From positions 1-64,000 of the forward strand of contig CAYJPN010000028.1 of assembly GCA_964372115.1 (NCBI GenBank): DNA of 64,000 nucleotides, read 5' to 3'. The translations under genes were made by a program, and so were the position numbers. Below, in pieces: positions 43,903-53,256 of the stretch; within the stretch, counting starts at the first letter, position 1; every line of letters starts with the position of its first letter. This DNA is from CG2-30-36-16 sp964372115. Lineage in GTDB: Bacteria; Bacteroidota; Ignavibacteria; Ignavibacteriales; Ignavibacteriaceae. Below the pieces are notes generated by a model. The model saw nothing but the letters and a program-made list of their open reading frames with translations. It searched no databases and was not told the DNA's origin.

Positions 43903-44952
43903 ATGAGAAATATTTTAATCGGAGTAATTTTAATGATTAGTTCTACCGTTGCTCAGACAATAATCGAAAACAAGGTAGATTCACTCTTGAATGATTATAC
44001 AGGCAACAATCCGGGCGCCGCTTTAATGGTTATACAAAATGGAAATATTGTTTTAGAGAAAAACATTGGCACAGCAGATATTCAGAGTGGCGAATTGGTT
44101 ACTGCTTCAACCAATTTTCGTCTGGCTTCCGTAACAAAACAGTTTACAGCACAAGCAATATTAAAACTTATTGATGAGGGCAAACTAAACTTCAAAACAA
44201 CGCTAACCGATATTTGGCATAATTTCCCTGAGTACGGTAAAACAATCACTATAAAAAATATTTTAACCCATACGTCGGGATTGATTGACTATGAAAGTTT
44301 AATTCCCGATACCGCAACTATTCAGGTTAAAGATAATGATGTGTTAAAAATGATGATGTCAATTGATTCGGTGTATTTTAAACCGGGAGAGGTTTTCAGA
44401 TACAGCAATACAGGTTTTGCAATTCTGGCAATGGTTGTTGAAAAAATCTCCGGAAAATCATTTGGAGTATATTTAAGTGAAAATATTTTTAATCCACTGC
44501 AGATGACCGGCACAATTGCTTTCGAAAAAGGAGTAAATGAAGTTCAAAACAGGGCGTATGGCAATGTTAGAACTGAGAGCGGCTGGTTAAAAAAAGATCA
44601 GAGTTTAACAAGCGCGGTTCTCGGCGATGGTGGTATTTATTCATCCGTAAACGATTTATATAAATGGGATCAGTCTCTATATACTAACAAAATAATCTCT
44701 TTTGAATTTAAAAAAGAATCCTTTACACGCAACAAACTTAACAACGGTGAGTTAATCGATTATGGTTATGGCTGGCGTTTAACAACCCTCAAAGGGTGCG
44801 AAGTTATTTATCACACCGGTTCAACAATAGGCGGAAGAACAATTATATACAGAATACCTGAAAAGAATTTGACCGTAATTTTTTTAACAAACCGGGATGA
44901 GGGGGACACACTGATGATTGCCGCTACAATTGCCGGGTATTATTTAGGATGA
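43903..44952 (+). CDS. Serine hydrolase, beta-lactamase class C / DD-peptidase fold
   Basis: 349 aa with a short signal peptide (1-17, ends STVAQ). Active-site motifs: SVTK (S76-K79), YSN (Y167-N169) and HTG (about 305-307, in IYHTGSTIGG), plus the LTHTSGL signature. These define the Pfam beta-lactamase/CubicO family, which includes esterases, DD-peptidases and D-aminopeptidases. The motif set does not predict resistance by itself. Stand-alone gene, divergent from prfA. Confidence 0.9.
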   Translation: MRNILIGVILMISSTVAQTIIENKVDSLLNDYTGNNPGAALMVIQNGNIVLEKNIGTADIQSGELVTASTNFRLASVTKQFTAQAILKLIDEGKLNFKTTLTDIWHNFPEYGKTITIKNILTHTSGLIDYESLIPDTATIQVKDNDVLKMMMSIDSVYFKPGEVFRYSNTGFAILAMVVEKISGKSFGVYLSENIFNPLQMTGTIAFEKGVNEVQNRAYGNVRTESGWLKKDQSLTSAVLGDGGIYSSVNDLYKWDQSLYTNKIISFEFKKESFTRNKLNNGELIDYGYGWRLTTLKGCEVIYHTGSTIGGRTIIYRIPEKNLTVIFLTNRDEGDTLMIAATIAGYYLG

Positions 44953-45044
44953 TAGAAAATTTATGCTGATTAAATTGTATTGTTTATAAAATCAATCTAA
45001 TAGTTTTAGTTATGTATGACCGACTGTATTAATACGGAATAAAA

Positions 45045-46283
45045 ATGAAAAAATTTGACATACCGCTACATTACCATAGTAACATAATTGCCAAAATAAA
45101 AAATGCAAGAAAATTAAACGATCCGCGCAAAAAGGATTATTCACCCACTTTGCTTGATTTCGGAGCGGTGCAATTTTTAATTCCACGCCACTTTGGTTTT
45201 TGTTACGGAGTAGAAAATGCTATTGAGATTGCATATAAAACCATTGAAGCTAACCCGTATAAAAGAATTTTTCTTTTAAGTGAAATGATTCATAATCCGG
45301 GAGTAAATAAAGATCTTGAGAGTATGGGGATTAAATTTATTATGAATACTTCCGGATATAATGAAATTCCATGGGAAAGTCTTACACCGGATGATATTGT
45401 TATTATTCCTGCTTTTGGTACTACACTTGAAATAGAACAAAAATTAACCGAAATAGGTATTAACCCATACATTTACAATACAACTTGTCCTTTTGTGGAA
45501 AAAGTTTGGAACCGTGCTAATCAACTTGGAGAAGGGGACTACACTGTAGTTATACACGGCAAGCACACTCATGAAGAAACACGGGCTACTTTTTCTCATG
45601 CAATAAAAACTGCTCATGCAGTTATCGTTGGGAATCTTGATGAAGCTAATTTTCTTTCAGATTATATCATTGGAAATAAATCGTTTGAAGAATTTATAAT
45701 ATATTTTGAAGGCAAACTTTCAGAGGGATTTAACCCGCAAGTTGATTTGGAAAAAATCGGAGTGGTGAATCAAACTACAATGCTTGCATCCGAAACAGAA
45801 GCGATTGCCGATTTGCTGAAAAAAACATTGATTACAAAATTCGGTATTGAAAAAATAAAAGAGCATTTTGCAGATACGCGTGATACATTATGTTACGCCA
45901 CTAACGATAATCAGGTAGCAACCTACGGCGTATTAAAAGAGGAAGCGGATCTCGCGATAGTGGTGGGAGGCTACAACAGTTCCAACACAAGCCATATTGT
46001 TGAATTATGCGAAGAAAAACTACCTGCGTTTTTTATTTCTTCGGAAGTAAAACTAATATCTGAAAACTTGATCAGCCATTTTGATATCCAATCAAAAACA
46101 GAAATTGTTACTATAAAATATCTGCCAAAGAAGCAGCCGGTAAAAATAATTATTACAAGCGGCGCATCGTGTCCGGATGCCGTTGTCGACTCGGTAATAA
46201 TGCGCATCCTTGAGTTTTTTAATTTTTCGGGGGATATGGATGGAGTTATTCAAAAAGCAATTTCCCTTTGTTTGACTAAATAG
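45045..46283 (+). CDS. ispH: 4-hydroxy-3-methylbut-2-enyl diphosphate reductase (long form)
   Basis: IspH (LytB), the last enzyme of the MEP isoprenoid pathway; makes IPP and DMAPP with a 4Fe-4S cluster. The three cluster cysteines are visible at C53 (FGFCYGVENAI), C148 (NTTCPFVEKVW) and C376 (SGASCPDAV); the substrate-binding HGKHTHEETRATFSHA is present. At 412 aa, with about 40 extra N-terminal residues and internal insertions, it is the long type seen in cyanobacteria, plants and several Bacteroidota relatives, not the 310-aa E. coli type. Convergent with the next gene, 13 bases apart. Confidence 0.93.
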   Translation: MKKFDIPLHYHSNIIAKIKNARKLNDPRKKDYSPTLLDFGAVQFLIPRHFGFCYGVENAIEIAYKTIEANPYKRIFLLSEMIHNPGVNKDLESMGIKFIMNTSGYNEIPWESLTPDDIVIIPAFGTTLEIEQKLTEIGINPYIYNTTCPFVEKVWNRANQLGEGDYTVVIHGKHTHEETRATFSHAIKTAHAVIVGNLDEANFLSDYIIGNKSFEEFIIYFEGKLSEGFNPQVDLEKIGVVNQTTMLASETEAIADLLKKTLITKFGIEKIKEHFADTRDTLCYATNDNQVATYGVLKEEADLAIVVGGYNSSNTSHIVELCEEKLPAFFISSEVKLISENLISHFDIQSKTEIVTIKYLPKKQPVKIIITSGASCPDAVVDSVIMRILEFFNFSGDMDGVIQKAISLCLTK

Positions 46284-46296
46284 TATTTGGATGGTA

Positions 46297-47574
46297 TTAA
46301 AATTTTATTTCATCCCACCAATTATTATTTATTAGATGCACGAGATCAAAAATCATAACGCCGTTTGTTTTTTCCAAACACATTTTTATAGCACGACGGA
46401 ATTGTTCCGGGTGATTTTTATATTGCTCAACATACAAACCGCCAATAATTGGCACTGAGTCCATCACTACTTTATTTGCTATTTCTGCCGATCCCTCTAC
46501 AGAATACCAATACTCTTTTCCTTTCCCCATTGCGGCCTCGCTTCGTTTTATTTCAAGTTCATTCAACTTTTCAACTTCCGCTTTGGTTACTTCATAAAAA
46601 TAATTTCCCGTTACAAATAAATCGAGATGTCTGGCATAACCATAATTTTTATAATTGGCTGTTGCCCAGTTGTAATCACTGGCGGGGTCGTAATTATCGC
46701 TTGCCCAATTAACTCCGACTTCATAATAAATCGGGTACCATGCACCGGTATAATCGCCAAAAGAAATATTCTGATTTACTGTCTTTACTGCTAATCGTGC
46801 TTTTTTTATAAAATTATAAATAACAGAAGCCCGCCATTCTAACCACTGTTTGTAATATACACCTTCAACACGAAAATCCACGCCGGCGGAATCCTTTTGC
46901 CATTGATAAATATCTTGTGGATAATTCACAACTTGTTTGTTAATATATTTTTCAAACATTAGTTTTGATTTTTCGCTGAAATCAGATTCTATGCAGTCGT
47001 ACCTTACCCTGTCTAATATAATCCCATCAAGCATCGGATAATTGCTGACAAGTTCTCGCAAAATATTTATTTCATAATTCTGTACTTCTGGTAAAACAGG
47101 ATTAAGCATCGCGGAATATTTATGCTTAAATTTTGTTATCGGAACTAAACCGGAATCGGTGTAATTAATTGACTGCCATTCTGGTTTCGAATCATATACA
47201 ACCCCGCGGTTAAAAAAGTTATGTCCTGCAACAAATACATTCAGTGAAGCGTGTATTTTTAATTTTCGTTTATGGCTTTCATCAATAAAAAATTTTAAAA
47301 AATTAAATGATGAATCCCTTTTGAAGTTATTCCACTCATTCATTCTGGGGGCAAGAGCGCTGCTAAATAATACTTCGCCGGTTATTGGTTTTACATCTAA
47401 TACAACATCTGTAAAACCCAAAGTTTTTGTTTTATCAAGGTAGAAAATAATTGAGTCTTTGTAACTTAATCTTTCGAAATTTGCGGTTGCATCAAACCAC
47501 AAAAATTTTTGCTTTTCTTGTGGAAAAAATGTGGCGGTAAAAGCCAGAAGGATAAAGTAAAATATTTTTTTCAT
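46297..47574 (-). CDS. Exported family-10-like glycosidase (GHL10/DUF187 type)
   Basis: 425 aa with a signal peptide (1-18, ends TFFPQ). TIM-barrel-like glycosidase of the GHL10 type: KFLWFDATANFERLSYKDSI, TKTLGFTDVVLDVKPITGEVLF, KIHASLNVFVAGHNFF, LDGIILDRVRYDC (catalytic-region strand) and GVNWASDNYDP. Related proteins act on polysaccharides or peptidoglycan-type glycans, but the substrate is not predictable here. Minus-strand gene with no clear operon partner; the nitronate monooxygenase-like gene upstream ends 38 bases before its start. Confidence 0.82.
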   Translation of the reverse strand: MKKIFYFILLAFTATFFPQEKQKFLWFDATANFERLSYKDSIIFYLDKTKTLGFTDVVLDVKPITGEVLFSSALAPRMNEWNNFKRDSSFNFLKFFIDESHKRKLKIHASLNVFVAGHNFFNRGVVYDSKPEWQSINYTDSGLVPITKFKHKYSAMLNPVLPEVQNYEINILRELVSNYPMLDGIILDRVRYDCIESDFSEKSKLMFEKYINKQVVNYPQDIYQWQKDSAGVDFRVEGVYYKQWLEWRASVIYNFIKKARLAVKTVNQNISFGDYTGAWYPIYYEVGVNWASDNYDPASDYNWATANYKNYGYARHLDLFVTGNYFYEVTKAEVEKLNELEIKRSEAAMGKGKEYWYSVEGSAEIANKVVMDSVPIIGGLYVEQYKNHPEQFRRAIKMCLEKTNGVMIFDLVHLINNNWWDEIKF

Positions 47575-47611
47575 TTATATGAGTATAAGTTTAATTTTGA
47601 AAAACGGTGTT

Positions 47612-48568
47612 TCATCTTTTTTGAAAGAAATTAATTCTGTTCAACGCCAACTCATATTGACTGATTAAATTTGAAAATATTTTTTTAACAGGCAAAATCT
47701 GTTTAATTAAACCAACCCCTTGTCCGGCTTCAAGAGCTCCCTCAAGTTCATCACCTTCAAAAATTCCGAGACGTTCCCGTTTTTGTCCAAGCAGTTCAAT
47801 CATTTTGTTTTCATCCCATCCCTCTGACTCTGCTGATACTGCTTTTAACGCAAAATCATTTTTTAACATCCGCACCAATCCAATTTTCTTAAATGCAAGA
47901 GTGGTGCTGCATTCCCCAGCTTCAATTACTTTTTGTTTATAATTAGGATGAGCTGATGATTCTTCAGACGCCGCAAACAATGTTCCTATTTGTACACCTT
48001 CGGCTCCGAGCGCAAGAGCAGCTAATATTCCTCTGCCATCAGCTATACCGCCTGCCGCAATAATAGGAATTTTTAATTCATCAACTAATTGCGGAATTAA
48101 GCTCATTGTAGTTATCTCATCCGCGCCATTGTGTCCACCCGCCTCAACACCTTCTCCAACAACAGCGTCGCAACCAGCTTTTTCTGCTTTTAAAGCAAAT
48201 TTAACAGAAGGCACAACATGAACGACTACGCAGTCATGTTTTTTTAATAAATCAATATATTTTGCAGGACTGCCGGCAGATGTAAAAAAGATTTTTACAC
48301 TCTCTTCAATTGAGGTATTCACAAGAATATCGGAATCCTCACGGAGGAGGGGGATATTGACACCGAAAGGTTTGTTTGTTGCAGCTTTGCATTTAATAAT
48401 GTGCTCTCTTAGCAAATCCGGTTTCATAGAACCTGCTCCGATTAAACCGAGACCACCGTTGTTTGAAACCGCCGAAGCAAGTTTCCAACCAGAAACCCAA
48501 ACCATACCTGCTTGAATAACAGGATATTTGATATTAAAAAGCGACGTTATTTTTGTTTCTAATTTCAT
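47612..48568 (-). CDS. Nitronate monooxygenase-like FMN protein (NPD/FabK family)
   Basis: 318-aa TIM-barrel flavoprotein of the 2-nitropropane dioxygenase/FabK family. Evidence: FNIKYPVIQAGMVWVSG, LGLIGAGSM, PFGVNIPLL, DAVVGEGVEAGGHNG (with the family His), PIIAAGGIADGRGILAALALGAEGVQIGTLF (FMN phosphate site). The family includes nitronate monooxygenases and enoyl-ACP reductase II; sequence inspection cannot decide. Upstream of the glycosidase gene on the same strand, 37 bases apart; no functional link evident. Confidence 0.88.
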   Translation of the reverse strand: MKLETKITSLFNIKYPVIQAGMVWVSGWKLASAVSNNGGLGLIGAGSMKPDLLREHIIKCKAATNKPFGVNIPLLREDSDILVNTSIEESVKIFFTSAGSPAKYIDLLKKHDCVVVHVVPSVKFALKAEKAGCDAVVGEGVEAGGHNGADEITTMSLIPQLVDELKIPIIAAGGIADGRGILAALALGAEGVQIGTLFAASEESSAHPNYKQKVIEAGECSTTLAFKKIGLVRMLKNDFALKAVSAESEGWDENKMIELLGQKRERLGIFEGDELEGALEAGQGVGLIKQILPVKKIFSNLISQYELALNRINFFQKR

Positions 48569-48651
48569 ATTAAAAGATTTTATTTTTAATTACGCACAAT
48601 ATATAAAGAAGTTTTCATTCAAGTAAAATAGGTTTTGGGAAGAGTAATTAA

Positions 48652-48683
48652 TTTGTTATTAAAAAGGGGATTCGGTAATTTTG
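48652..48683 (+). promoter_or_regulatory. Strong Bacteroidota-type promoter of the nucleotidyltransferase-metK-ahcY genes
   Basis: TTTG at 48652-48655, exactly 20 bases, TAATTTTG at 48676-48683: full match to both boxes. It lies in the divergent gap, 30 bases before the ATG at 48714, giving a leader of about 25 bases with an AAAAGG ribosome site. Confidence 0.6.
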
Positions 48684-48713
48684 CACTTCGTATAATTAAA
48701 AGGTAAAAAAATA

Positions 48714-49691
48714 ATGAGAGCAATAATTCCAGTTGCAGGAATTGGAACGAGATTAAAACCTCATACCTTTTCCACTCCTAAAGTGCTCTTAAATGTTGGC
48801 GGCAAACCTATTCTTGGTCATATTCTCGATAAACTTCTTGAAGAAAATATAACCAAGGCTACATTTGTTATCGGCTATCTCGGAAACATGATAAAAGAAT
48901 ATGTGTTGACCGAATATCCTCAAGTTCAGTCAGAATTTGTTGAGCAAGAATCTATGGAAGGTTTGGGACACGCTATATACACTGCGATTCCAACGTTTGA
49001 TGAAGATGAAATTTTTGTAATTCTCGGCGATACAATTTTTGACGTTAATCTGAAGGATGTTTTTAAACGCAAGCAGACAGCTCTTGGTGTAAAAAGTGTT
49101 GATGATCCGCGACGATTCGGTGTTGCAGTTGTTAAAGAAGGACTGATACAAAAACTTGTTGAAAAACCACAAACACCGGTTTCTAATCTTGCGTTGGTTG
49201 GTTTATATTATTTCTCTGATTCGGAGAAACTCAAAAAAGCATTAAACGAACTTATTGAAAAAGATATCCGCACTCAAAACGAGTTACAGTTTACAGATGC
49301 AATTCAGTTGATGATTGCAGCCGGTGAAAAAATAACTACATTTCTTGTAGATGGCTGGTATGACTGCGGTAAACCTGAAACTCTTTTATCAACCAATAAG
49401 TTTTTGTTGGATAAAAATCCATCAACCAGAGCTTTTAGTAATGTAGTTATTATCGACCCGGTTTTTATTGCTGATGATGCGTTGGTTGAAAATTCTGTCA
49501 TAGGTCCATATGCTACTTTAGGCGGCGGAACAAAGATTGACCAGTGCATTATTAAAAATTCTATTGTTGGCTCAAATGCACAGGTTGCAAAAGCGCTGCT
49601 TGATAATTCGATAGTCGGCAGGAACACAATAGTTAAAGGAGCTTTTAAACGCCTTAATTCAGGCGACTCGTCAGAAATTGATTTTTATTAA
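48714..49691 (+). CDS. Sugar-1-phosphate nucleotidyltransferase
   Basis: 325 aa. N-terminal nucleotidyltransferase domain with the signature GIGTRLKPHTFSTPKVLL (G9 to L26; R13 and K23 bind the triphosphate), DTIFDVNLKDVF and VDGWYDCGKPETLL. The C-terminal part (about 240-315) has left-handed beta-helix hexapeptides (VENSVIGPYATLGGGTKI, NSIVGRNTIV). Family includes glucose-1-phosphate thymidylyltransferases and UDP-/GDP-sugar pyrophosphorylases. Donor nucleotide not predictable. Heads a run with metK and ahcY, although its function is in envelope sugar supply. Confidence 0.87.
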   Translation: MRAIIPVAGIGTRLKPHTFSTPKVLLNVGGKPILGHILDKLLEENITKATFVIGYLGNMIKEYVLTEYPQVQSEFVEQESMEGLGHAIYTAIPTFDEDEIFVILGDTIFDVNLKDVFKRKQTALGVKSVDDPRRFGVAVVKEGLIQKLVEKPQTPVSNLALVGLYYFSDSEKLKKALNELIEKDIRTQNELQFTDAIQLMIAAGEKITTFLVDGWYDCGKPETLLSTNKFLLDKNPSTRAFSNVVIIDPVFIADDALVENSVIGPYATLGGGTKIDQCIIKNSIVGSNAQVAKALLDNSIVGRNTIVKGAFKRLNSGDSSEIDFY

Positions 49692-49725
49692 TAATAGTTA
49701 AATTCGTAATAAGAGGTAAATATTT

Positions 49726-50871
49726 ATGTCGTATTTTTTCACATCGGAATCTGTTTCCGAAGGTCATCCGGATAAAGTAAGTGATGCAATATCAGATGGT
49801 ATTCTTGATGCAATATATAAAGCAGACCCAGCAGCTCGCGTAGCATGCGAAACATTTGTTACTACCGGTTTAGTTTTGGTAGGCGGCGAGGTAACAACAA
49901 ATGCATATATAGATGTCCAGGAAATTGTTCGTCAAACTGTAAAAAATATTGGTTATACTAAAGCAGAATATAAATTTGACTCAGAATCATGTTCTGTATT
50001 AAACGCTATCCATTCTCAATCTGCAGATATTGCTATGGGTGTTGATACAGGCGGTGCTGGCGACCAGGGAATTATGTTCGGCTACGCATGCGATCAGACA
50101 CCGGAATTAATGCCGATGCCTATTATGTACGCGCATAAACTCGTAAAAAAATTGGCAGACATCAGAAAGAAAAACATTAAACTGATGCCCTACCTTCGTC
50201 CCGACGCAAAATCGCAGGTTACCATTGAGTACGATGATAACCACAAACCTCTAAGGGTCGACACAGTTGTTATCTCAACACAACACGATGCAAACGCTAA
50301 ACAGAAAAAAATAAAAGCTGATGTTATAGAACATGTCATCAAAAAAGTTATTCCCGCAAAATATCTTGATAAAAAAACAAAATATTTTGTTAACCCAACC
50401 GGTCGTTTCGAAATAGGCGGACCTCACGGCGACAGCGGTTTAACCGGAAGAAAAATTATTGTTGATACATACGGTGGATGGGCTCCCCACGGCGGCGGCG
50501 CTTTTTCAGGAAAAGATCCTTCAAAAGTTGACAGAAGTGCAACATACGCAGCGCGCCACATTGCAAAAAATGTTGTTGCTGCAAAACTTGCTAAAGAGTG
50601 TCTGGTTCAACTTGCTTATGCTATTGGTGTTGCAGAACCGGTTTCTATCTTCATCGATACAAAAGGCACTGGCGTAATTTCGGATAAAGAAATTTCGAAT
50701 ATGATAAGCAAAGAAGTTGATCTGACTCCCAAAGGAATTATTGAAAGATTAAAACTTAGAAGACCAATTTATCAAATAACATCTTCGTACGGTCACTTCG
50801 GTAGAAATGAAAAAGAATTTACCTGGGAACAATTAGATCTTGTCCCTGTATTTAAAAAATACGCTCGATGA
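49726..50871 (+). CDS. metK: S-adenosylmethionine synthetase
   Basis: MetK makes S-adenosylmethionine from Met and ATP. Signatures: SESVSEGHPDKVSDAISDGILDA, GAGDQGIMFGYACDQT (signature 1), GGAFSGKDPSKVDRSATYAARHIAKN (signature 2, split around the Lys). Length 381 aa is normal. AAGAGG precedes the ATG. ahcY follows after 27 bases, so methyl donor synthesis and product clearance are cotranscribed. No SAM riboswitch fits in the 34-base gap upstream. Confidence 0.96.
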   Translation: MSYFFTSESVSEGHPDKVSDAISDGILDAIYKADPAARVACETFVTTGLVLVGGEVTTNAYIDVQEIVRQTVKNIGYTKAEYKFDSESCSVLNAIHSQSADIAMGVDTGGAGDQGIMFGYACDQTPELMPMPIMYAHKLVKKLADIRKKNIKLMPYLRPDAKSQVTIEYDDNHKPLRVDTVVISTQHDANAKQKKIKADVIEHVIKKVIPAKYLDKKTKYFVNPTGRFEIGGPHGDSGLTGRKIIVDTYGGWAPHGGGAFSGKDPSKVDRSATYAARHIAKNVVAAKLAKECLVQLAYAIGVAEPVSIFIDTKGTGVISDKEISNMISKEVDLTPKGIIERLKLRRPIYQITSSYGHFGRNEKEFTWEQLDLVPVFKKYAR

Positions 50872-50898
50872 TATTATTAAAAAAGAATGAGGAAAATT

Positions 50899-52224
50899 AT
50901 GAGTGATGCAACTGCAAAGACAGAAAAATATATTAAGTTTAAAGTAAAAGACATCTCTCTTGCCGAGTGGGGCAGGAAGGAAATTGAACTTGCGGAAATC
51001 GAAATGCCGGGATTGATGGCTCTTAGAAAAGAATATGGCCCGCAAAAACCCTTTAAGGGTGCGCGTATTGCCGGATGTTTGCACATGACAATTCAAACCG
51101 CTGTTTTAATTGAAACATTAATTGAACTTGGCGCTGAAGTTACATGGTCATCATGCAACATATTCTCAACACAAGATCATGCAGCGGCTGCAATTGCTGC
51201 AAAAGGTATTTCGGTTTATGCCTGGAAAGGAATGAATGCAGAAGAATTTGATTGGTGTATTGAACAAACTCTTTTCTTCGGAGAAGATAAAAAACCGTTA
51301 ACCATGATTCTTGATGACGGCGGTGATTTGACCAATATGGTACTCGATAAATATCCTGAACTTGTTTCCGGAATAAGAGGAATATCAGAAGAAACCACTA
51401 CCGGAGTTCATCGCCTTTATGAAAGGATGGAAAAAGGTACGCTTCCAATTCCAGCTATAAATGTTAATGATTCGGTTACGAAATCAAAATTTGATAATAA
51501 ATATGGCTGCCGCGAATCGTTAGTTGACGGCATAAGGCGCGCCACAGATTTAATGATGGCTGGTAAAGTCGCGGTTGTTGCCGGTTACGGCGATGTCGGA
51601 AAAGGATCAGCTCAATCGTTAAGAAGCGCCGGTGTACGTGTTATCGTTACCGAGATCGATCCTATCTGCGCTCTTCAGGCAGCTATGGATGGTTACGAGG
51701 TTAAGAAGATGGTGGACGCTATTCCACGCGCTGATATTGTTGTTACTGCAACAGGCAACAAAGATATTCTTTCCGAACGCGAGTTCAAATTGATGAAGAG
51801 TAATACCGTTGTGTGTAACATTGGGCATTTTGATAATGAAATTGATATGGCATGGTTGAACAAAAACTATGGTAATACGAAAGACGTTATCAAACCTCAG
51901 GTAGATAAATATAATGTTGACGGGAAAAATATTATTTTACTTGCCGAGGGGCGCCTTGTTAATCTTGGCTGTGCAACCGGTCATCCTTCGTTTGTTATGT
52001 CGAACTCATTTACAAATCAAACCTTAGCGCAGATTGAACTTTGGACTCACGGTGAAAACTATGAAAACAAAGTTTATATGCTGCCAAAACATCTTGATGA
52101 AAAAGTCGCGAGATTACATCTTGCAAAAATAGGTGTTGAGCTTGATGAATTAACGGAAGACCAGGCTAAATATATCGGTGTTACTGTTGATGGTCCGTTT
52201 AAACCTGAATACTATCGGTATTAA
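50899..52224 (+). CDS. ahcY: Adenosylhomocysteinase
   Basis: S-adenosylhomocysteine hydrolase: SAH to homocysteine plus adenosine, with bound NAD. NAD site GYGDVGKGSAQSLR; VHRLYERMEKGTLPIPAINVNDSVTKSKFDNKYGCRESLVDGI holds substrate and catalytic residues (K, D, N). The C-terminal KPEYYRY is the family end. Start set at ATG 50899 because GAGGA lies six bases upstream; the ATG at 50887 overlaps that site and is unlikely. Length 441 aa. Ends at a strong bidirectional terminator. Confidence 0.96.
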   Translation: MSDATAKTEKYIKFKVKDISLAEWGRKEIELAEIEMPGLMALRKEYGPQKPFKGARIAGCLHMTIQTAVLIETLIELGAEVTWSSCNIFSTQDHAAAAIAAKGISVYAWKGMNAEEFDWCIEQTLFFGEDKKPLTMILDDGGDLTNMVLDKYPELVSGIRGISEETTTGVHRLYERMEKGTLPIPAINVNDSVTKSKFDNKYGCRESLVDGIRRATDLMMAGKVAVVAGYGDVGKGSAQSLRSAGVRVIVTEIDPICALQAAMDGYEVKKMVDAIPRADIVVTATGNKDILSEREFKLMKSNTVVCNIGHFDNEIDMAWLNKNYGNTKDVIKPQVDKYNVDGKNIILLAEGRLVNLGCATGHPSFVMSNSFTNQTLAQIELWTHGENYENKVYMLPKHLDEKVARLHLAKIGVELDELTEDQAKYIGVTVDGPFKPEYYRY

Positions 52225-52231
52225 TAAAAAT

Positions 52232-52264
52232 AAAAAAGCCCGGTTTAACAATCGGGCTTTTTTT
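52232..52264. terminator. Bidirectional terminator between ahcY and the SDR gene
   Basis: Stem AAAAAGCCCG / CGGGCTTTTT with a ten-base loop, A run on one side and T run on the other; fits both + and - transcripts, which converge here. Confidence 0.9.
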
Positions 52265-52271
52265 AATTGCT

Positions 52272-53192
52272 TCAATCTTTCAATAAATCCCTCAGCGCGT
52301 CAGTAAGATGTTCAAATTCAAACTTAAAACCATTTTCTAAAAGCTTATTTGCAGCAGCTCTCTGGCTTGCTATAATTGATTTCCCGAATTCGCCAAGAAC
52401 TAAATTTAAAACAAAACCGGGCACTCTAAATACCGAAGGACGGTGCATCTTTTCCCCGAGTTTTTTTGCGAATTCATTCATAGTTACGCTTTCTGGCGCA
52501 TTGATATTTATTCCACCGTTTAATGAATCTTTTTCTATAGCAAAAAGATAAGCATTTACGACATCATCAATATGTATCCATGGAAAATACTGGGTTCCGC
52601 TACCAAGCGGTCCGCCAACAAAAAAATTGAAAGCTTTTTTCATCAAAGGAAAAGCTCCATCTTCCTGGCTAAGTACAATACCCGTTCGCATCGATGCTAC
52701 TCTTACATTAAACTCTTTTGCTTTTAATGCCTCTATTTCCCAATCGCGGCAAACCTGAGCTAAATAATCATTTCCGCTTGATGTATTTTCATCGAGCAAT
52801 CTATCTCCGTTGTCACCATAATAACCAACTGCCGATGCGCAAACGAAAACTTTTGGTTTGTGTGTAGAGATATCTATTGCCGAAACAATATTTTTTGTGC
52901 TGGTAATCCTGCTTTCTCTAATTACTTTTTTATACTCATTTGTCCATCGTTTGGCAAACAGATTTGCGCCTGCCATATGAATAATACCATAGACTCCGTT
53001 AATTTCTTTTTGCCATGATTCAGGATTGTTATAATCCCAATAAACATATTTTGCTGCACCGGTAATTACTTGTTTTGCTTGTTCCGGGTTGCGCGTAAAA
53101 ACTTTTACCGAATAACCTTTGTTTCTCAGGGTATAAAATAATTTTCTTCCTATCAAACCAGTTGCACCGGTAAATACTATTTCTTTACTCAT
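52272..53192 (-). CDS. TIGR01777 family epimerase (extended SDR, YfcH-like)
   Basis: 306 aa. Rossmann motif TGATGLIGRKLFYTLRNKG at the N-terminus, YYGDNGDRLLDENTSSGNDYLAQVCRDWE with the catalytic Tyr region, VRTGIVLS (here MRTGIVLSQEDGAFP), and the family C-terminal RVPGFVLNLVLGEFGKSIIASQRAAANKLLENGFKFEF. Substrate of this NAD(P)-dependent family is generally unknown. Ends at the shared terminator with ahcY. Confidence 0.9.
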   Translation of the reverse strand: MSKEIVFTGATGLIGRKLFYTLRNKGYSVKVFTRNPEQAKQVITGAAKYVYWDYNNPESWQKEINGVYGIIHMAGANLFAKRWTNEYKKVIRESRITSTKNIVSAIDISTHKPKVFVCASAVGYYGDNGDRLLDENTSSGNDYLAQVCRDWEIEALKAKEFNVRVASMRTGIVLSQEDGAFPLMKKAFNFFVGGPLGSGTQYFPWIHIDDVVNAYLFAIEKDSLNGGININAPESVTMNEFAKKLGEKMHRPSVFRVPGFVLNLVLGEFGKSIIASQRAAANKLLENGFKFEFEHLTDALRDLLKD

Positions 53193-53256
53193 AAAATTTT
53201 GTCTTTTTCCAAATTATTTTATTTCTCATCCGAGTCGAGTTAATCTAAAAAAAATA

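Noticed and set aside
49692..49725. SAM or SAH riboswitch upstream of metK/ahcY
   Set aside because: The gaps (34 and 27 bases) are too short for any known SAM or SAH riboswitch.
52267..52551. Plus-strand ORF of 94 codons
   Set aside because: Antisense to the SDR epimerase gene, whose family-conserved C-terminus is clear on the other strand.
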